Made by a program: the position numbers and the translations under genes | Notes under the pieces: model-generated | The model's database searches: none | What the model saw: only the letters and a program-made list of their open reading frames with translations | What the model was told of the DNA's origin: nothing | Shown: positions 59,620 to 64,000 of the stretch, in pieces | Layout: each line of letters begins with the position of its first letter | Position numbering within the stretch: the stretch's first letter is position 1 | NCBI GenBank assembly: GCA_016845065.1 | Contig: JAERTG010000130.1 | Span: forward strand, 1-64,000 | Direction: 5' to 3' | From: Fidelibacterota bacterium | Lineage (GTDB): Bacteria; Fidelibacterota; UBA8477; JABMPR01 | DNA: 64,000 nucleotides

Positions 59620-60612
59620 ATGATAAAACGTTACCTGTCTATACTTTTAGCCCTCAGTCTGGCACTTTTCATGTGGTCATGCAGCGATCCTGAGGACGAT
59701 GACATCGATGCACCAACAACACCAGCAAATTTCACTTCCTCTGACGCGCTATCTGGCGATGGCGGAGTTTACCTGATGTGGGATGAAAATACTGAAGATG
59801 ATCTTGCAGGATACACCCTATATCGAAGCTACGGCAGTATCGATTTCACATCAATAGCTACCCTCCAGACAAATTATTATATGGACGCAGGTCTCGACTA
59901 TGACACGGAGTATTCATATAAACTTACAGCATTTGATTCTGAAGGAAATGAAAGTGGCTTTACGAATGTCGTTTCCGTTACCCCCATCAATTTGAATCCG
60001 CCACAAACCCCGACTAATCTCCAAATTATGGCTCATAATAAACCAACTGAATTTCAAGTGAATGTGGAGTTAACGTGGAATCATAACACCGAATCTGATT
60101 TTTCACATTATAAACTTTTTAGATCAGATGTAAGTGGTCTCTTCGCCACCAATTCAGAATCCTTTCTTGACTCTACAACTGAGAATTTTTACATCGATGA
60201 AGCGGTCACACCTGGTACCATGTACCATTACAAGCTAATTGCTTACGATTTTGGAGGTGTTCTGGAAGCACCTGCTGCGGGGCCAGTTTCTGATACACCA
60301 CTTGAGGTACCAACACTGGTCTCTCCCATTGATGGCAATACAATCAATACCCTGACCCCTACTTTCCATTGGGTAAATGTTGATGACGCCGTGAAGTACA
60401 AGATCATTGTCAGGACCTCTTCTCAAACAGGTGATATCTGGGAATCAACAGTTGATGCAACATCAGAATCTGAAATGACAGTTACCTATCCATCCAATGC
60501 TACTACTCCACTTAGTGGCAACACCTTGTATTATTGGTTCATTTCGGGTTACTCAAAGGATACGGAAGACATCAACGTCTTTACTCCGGTTACAGGATTC
60601 CGTACTCCATAG
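59620..60612 (+). CDS. Fibronectin type III lipoprotein
   Basis: Lipobox LFMWSC; two FN3-like repeats (YTLYRSYG..., YKLFRSDVS...). Confidence 0.75.
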   Translation: MIKRYLSILLALSLALFMWSCSDPEDDDIDAPTTPANFTSSDALSGDGGVYLMWDENTEDDLAGYTLYRSYGSIDFTSIATLQTNYYMDAGLDYDTEYSYKLTAFDSEGNESGFTNVVSVTPINLNPPQTPTNLQIMAHNKPTEFQVNVELTWNHNTESDFSHYKLFRSDVSGLFATNSESFLDSTTENFYIDEAVTPGTMYHYKLIAYDFGGVLEAPAAGPVSDTPLEVPTLVSPIDGNTINTLTPTFHWVNVDDAVKYKIIVRTSSQTGDIWESTVDATSESEMTVTYPSNATTPLSGNTLYYWFISGYSKDTEDINVFTPVTGFRTP

Positions 60613-60640
60613 ATTTTTCTAATAATAGAATTGTGAATAA

Positions 60641-60667
60641 AAAAAGCCCCACGTCTGGGGCTTTTTT
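60641..60667. terminator. Bidirectional Rho-independent terminator
   Basis: AAAAAGCCCC-acgtct-GGGGCTTTTTT between convergent genes. Confidence 0.9.
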
Positions 60668-60688
60668 GTTGTCAATACTCCATAAGGC

Positions 60689-61624
60689 TTAGATACTAAT
60701 CTCAGCACCTGCAGATTTGGCCAGCATTACCATCACTGCTTTCTGGGCATGCATACGATTTTCTGCTTCATCAAAGATAACTGAGTTCGGCCCATCCAGA
60801 ACCGCTTCAGTGATCTCCTCACCATAGTGAGCTGGAAGACAATGCATTACGAGAGCATCGGAATTGGCATGACTCAGGAGCTCATCATTTATCTGAAAAC
60901 CATCAAAATCATCCAGACGTTTTTGGCGTTCTGCTTCCTGGCCCATAGAAGTCCACACATCCGTATATAAAACATCTGTATCCTTTGCCGCCTCGATAGG
61001 ATCTCTCACCACTTCAATTTTGCTAAGACCAGCAGCCTGTGCTTTGGCCAAAGTCTCGGGATCGGGATCATATCCCTCTGGAGCTGCCAGAACAAAATGA
61101 TAAGGAATCACGCTGGCGAAATTGAGGAATGAATTGCAGACATTATTCCCATCACCAATAAATACGACCTTCTGTCCTTCGACCTTACCGTGATGCTCAT
61201 AAATAGTCAGCATGTCTGCCATAATCTGACAGGGATGATTATAATCGGTTAGTCCGTTGATTACCGGTACAGTGGCATATTTCGCCATCTCGATCATATG
61301 TTCATGTTTGAAGAGACGCGCCATAATCCAGTTGTTATAACGAGAAATGACCCGGGAGATATCTTTAACAGATTCACGTTTCCCAATGCTGATATCATTT
61401 GGTCCCAGATAAAGCGCATGACCACCAAATTGAACCATACCAGTTTCAAAACTCACACGGGTTCGTAATGATGGCTTAGCAAATACCATGGACATGGTCT
61501 CATTGGCGAAAAAATGATGTTCTTTTCCTGCCTTTACATCTGCTTTTAACTGTTTTGCAATACGGAAGGTTTCATAGATCTCTTCCTGACTGAAATCTGT
61601 TACGGCTAAAAAATCTCTCTTCAT
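60689..61624 (-). CDS. argF: Ornithine carbamoyltransferase
   Basis: SMVFAKPSLRTRVSFE; NGLTDYNHPCQIMADMLT; VMHCLPAHYGEEITE. Confidence 0.95.
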   Translation of the reverse strand: MKRDFLAVTDFSQEEIYETFRIAKQLKADVKAGKEHHFFANETMSMVFAKPSLRTRVSFETGMVQFGGHALYLGPNDISIGKRESVKDISRVISRYNNWIMARLFKHEHMIEMAKYATVPVINGLTDYNHPCQIMADMLTIYEHHGKVEGQKVVFIGDGNNVCNSFLNFASVIPYHFVLAAPEGYDPDPETLAKAQAAGLSKIEVVRDPIEAAKDTDVLYTDVWTSMGQEAERQKRLDDFDGFQINDELLSHANSDALVMHCLPAHYGEEITEAVLDGPNSVIFDEAENRMHAQKAVMVMLAKSAGAEISI

Positions 61625-61649
61625 TAGGCCTCCTTAACCTCAGTTGATA

Positions 61650-61676
61650 AAAAAACTCCGCCTATAGACGGAGTCA
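61650..61676 (-). terminator. Rho-independent terminator downstream of hslU
   Basis: Minus strand ACTCCGTCTATAGGCGGAGTTTTTTT. Confidence 0.8.
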
Positions 61677-61723
61677 TTAATGGGTGTATGTTTATTTGAT
61701 ATTGTGTCTTCAATTAACTTTCT

Positions 61724-63070
61724 CTAGAGTATGTATTTACTCAAGTCCTGATCTGCCATAGTATCTTTGAATGTTTTTGTGACCATGGTTTTGGTTACTT
61801 TCAAGGTCTTTGTCTTACCATCTGGCAAGTCAAACAAAGTCGTTTCAAGCAGCTTACTCATGATAGTATGCAAACGTCGCGCACCAATATTCTCGACGCT
61901 CTCGTTGACTTCAAAAGCTACGCGGGCTATTTCAGCGATGGCATCTTTGTTAAAAGTAATTTTAACATCTTCTGCACCCACCAGCGCAGTATACTGTTTT
62001 AACAAAGCGGATTTTGGCTGCGTCAAAATTTGAATAAAATCGTCTTCAGTCAAATTTTCTAGCTCTACACGAATGGGAAATCGCCCCTGCAACTCTGGGA
62101 TGAGATCAGAGGGTTTCGACATATGAAATGCCCCAGCCGCAATGAAGAGGATATGATCAGTGGCCAGTGTACCATATTTAGTTTTAACAGTGCTGCCTTC
62201 AATAATAGGCAGGATATCTCGCTGAACACCCTCTCGAGACACATCTGGTCCACCACCACCGCGCTCAACGGCAATTTTATCTATCTCATCGACAAACACG
62301 ATACCATCCTGTTCAGCTCGACGAATGGCCTCACTCTGCACCTTTTCTTCATCAATGAGTTTATCAGATTCTTCAGCAGTAATTAGTATCCTGGCCTCGG
62401 TTACACTCAAGCGACGCATCTTCTTCTTTTTAGGCATGGCATTGCCCAGCATATCCTGAATATTCATTCCCAGATCATCCATCCCCATAGGACTGAATAT
62501 TTGCATCATGGCATTGCTGCCACCGTCTTCTTGAACCTTGAACTCTACCTGGCGCTCTTCAAAATCTCCAGCCATGAGTTTGGCGTACATTTTCTCACGA
62601 GTAGTTAGATATCTAGTATAATCATCAGATTCTTTATCTGGATTGGCCGGTGGAGGTAATAGCAAGTCCATGATCCGCTCATTTGTCATCTCAAGGGCTT
62701 TTTCGCGAACCGTAATCTCATGTTCTGCCTTTACGATACTATAGCTATTGTCAACCAGGTCACGAATCATTGAGTCTACATCTCTACCCACATATCCGAC
62801 TTCAGTAAATTTGGAAGCCTCTACCTTTACGAAGGGAGCCTGAACCAGATTGGACAATCGACGGGCAATTTCAGTTTTTCCAACGCCTGTGGAACCAATC
62901 ATAATGATGTTATTCGGAAGGATTTCATCGCGGATATCTGAAGTTACCTGTTGACGTCTCCAACGATTTCTCAGCGCAATGGCCACGGATTTTTTAGCAC
63001 TATCCTGACCAATAATATATTTATCCAATTCCTGGACGATTTGTTTGGGTGTAAGTGAAAATTTACTCAT
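61724..63070 (-). CDS. hslU: ATP-dependent protease ATPase subunit HslU
   Basis: LTPKQIVQELDKYIIGQDSAKKSVAIALRNRWRR; GSTGVGKTEIARRL. Confidence 0.97.
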   Translation of the reverse strand: MSKFSLTPKQIVQELDKYIIGQDSAKKSVAIALRNRWRRQQVTSDIRDEILPNNIIMIGSTGVGKTEIARRLSNLVQAPFVKVEASKFTEVGYVGRDVDSMIRDLVDNSYSIVKAEHEITVREKALEMTNERIMDLLLPPPANPDKESDDYTRYLTTREKMYAKLMAGDFEERQVEFKVQEDGGSNAMMQIFSPMGMDDLGMNIQDMLGNAMPKKKKMRRLSVTEARILITAEESDKLIDEEKVQSEAIRRAEQDGIVFVDEIDKIAVERGGGGPDVSREGVQRDILPIIEGSTVKTKYGTLATDHILFIAAGAFHMSKPSDLIPELQGRFPIRVELENLTEDDFIQILTQPKSALLKQYTALVGAEDVKITFNKDAIAEIARVAFEVNESVENIGARRLHTIMSKLLETTLFDLPDGKTKTLKVTKTMVTKTFKDTMADQDLSKYIL

Positions 63071-63085
63071 GTAAAGGTCGTTCTC

Positions 63086-63631
63086 TTATTTCAATTCTAA
63101 TACATTTATATTGTTGTTGGTATAGATGCAAATATCAGCAGTTATTTCCAGAGACATACGTACAATCTCCTTCGGTGATTTCTTTCCAGATGCAATAAAA
63201 GCACGTGCAGCAGCCGTGGCATAGGGGCTGCCAGATCCAATAGACATAACACCATCATCAGACTCGACTACATCGCCATTACCGGAGATAATCAACCCGT
63301 GACTTATATCCATTACAACCAACATGGCCTCAAGGTTTCGAAGCATTTTATCCATGCGCCAATCTTTCGCCAACTCAACAGCAGCTCGGACGAGATCACC
63401 ACTGAATTCATCGAGCTTGGCTTCAAATTTCTCAAACAATGCGAAAGCATCAGCAGCCGATCCAGCAAATCCTGCCAGGACATCACCATCATAAATGGAG
63501 CGAATTTTTACTGCTCCATGTTTCATCACAGTATCTCCAAAGGTGACCTGGCCATCACCACCCAGAGCAACTTTACCGTTGTGTCTGACGCCTAAAATTG
63601 TAGTGGAATGAAGATCAGGAAACGTGTTCAT
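63086..63631 (-). CDS. hslV: ATP-dependent protease subunit HslV
   Basis: [36 protein letters not shown]. Confidence 0.97.
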   Translation of the reverse strand: MNTFPDLHSTTILGVRHNGKVALGGDGQVTFGDTVMKHGAVKIRSIYDGDVLAGFAGSAADAFALFEKFEAKLDEFSGDLVRAAVELAKDWRMDKMLRNLEAMLVVMDISHGLIISGNGDVVESDDGVMSIGSGSPYATAAARAFIASGKKSPKEIVRMSLEITADICIYTNNNINVLELK

Positions 63632-63742
63632 ATCGGTGCCTCTTATTGCAGTTCATTGCTTTAATATTTTAAAGCCGCTGAATATATATTAGCTCGTTGG
63701 TGCCGCAATCCTTTTTGGGTGGAGTATTGGTGAATAAACAAA

Positions 63743-63771
63743 GGGGTGGTTGCCTTCCCGACAGCCACCCC
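63743..63771 (-). terminator. Probable Rho-independent terminator downstream of hflC-like gene
   Basis: GGGGTGG-ttgccttcccgacag-CCACCCC hairpin; T-rich on the minus strand after the stem. Confidence 0.55.
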
Positions 63772-63810
63772 AGAGTTATATGCACTCATTATTTTCAGGA
63801 TATTAGATTT

Positions 63811-64000
63811 TTAATCCATGTCCTTTAAATAATTGAGAAAATCGGATTCTGGTGTCAATACAAGCTTGGTTTTATCATCAAATACCTTCTTGTATGCATC
63901 CATGGTTCGAATGAACTCATAAAAATCCGGATCCTGCTTATAGGCATCAGCATAAATCTTAATCGCTTGAGCCTCACCGTTTCCACGAACTTCCTGGGCT
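63811..64000 (-). CDS. hflC: C-terminal end of HflC-like SPFH protein (partial)
   Basis: AQEVRGNGEAQAIKIYADAYKQDPDFYEFIRTMDAYKKVFDDKTKLVLTPESDFLNYLKDMD, stop at 63811-63813. Confidence 0.85.
   Translation of the reverse strand, partial: AQEVRGNGEAQAIKIYADAYKQDPDFYEFIRTMDAYKKVFDDKTKLVLTPESDFLNYLKDMD

Noticed and set aside
1-64000. Prophage, insertion sequence, toxin-antitoxin or known anti-phage defence island
   Set aside because: No integrase, transposase, phage structural, restriction-modification or defence-type genes recognised among the ORFs.

Overview
The window looks like chromosomal DNA from a Gram-negative bacterium with a type IX secretion (T9SS)-like lifestyle, possibly FCB/Marinimicrobia-like; that taxonomy is inference. 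I found no rRNA, tRNA, CRISPR array, prophage or transposase. Main content in order: (1) a type IV pilus/secretin-type cluster (PilX-like proteins, PilM, PilN, PilO, PilP-like, secretin); (2) MFS transporter, NUDIX, HD protein, outer-membrane protein, MutS; (3) a selenocysteine locus (selB, Nramp transporter, selA, TauE-like permease) with a 105-bp tandem repeat array; (4) a duplicated two-gene surface unit, BNR/sortilin-like protein plus subtilisin-like protease, with T9SS-type C-termini. Both protease copies are broken at their 5' ends while their catalytic triads and C-termini remain open; (5) the ffh-rpsP-khpA-rimM-trmD-rplS operon; (6) nqrABCDEF-apbE; (7) a ~12.5 kb operon of DUF11-repeat proteins, including a 2228-aa protein with two OmpA-like domains, followed by a ~1037-aa beta-barrel-like protein; (8) a ~1.6 kb gene-poor gap containing an orphan terminator; (9) pgi, an EVE-like protein, flavin reductase, Fe-S oxidoreductase, KamA-like radical SAM protein, FN3 lipoprotein, argF, hslUV, and the 3' end of hflC. 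The best candidates for something undescribed are the DUF11/OmpA/barrel operon, the doubly disrupted protease pair, and the conserved K/W/H/Y-rich tail shared by tandem pilus-associated proteins. All assignments come from reading the sequence; no database search was run.
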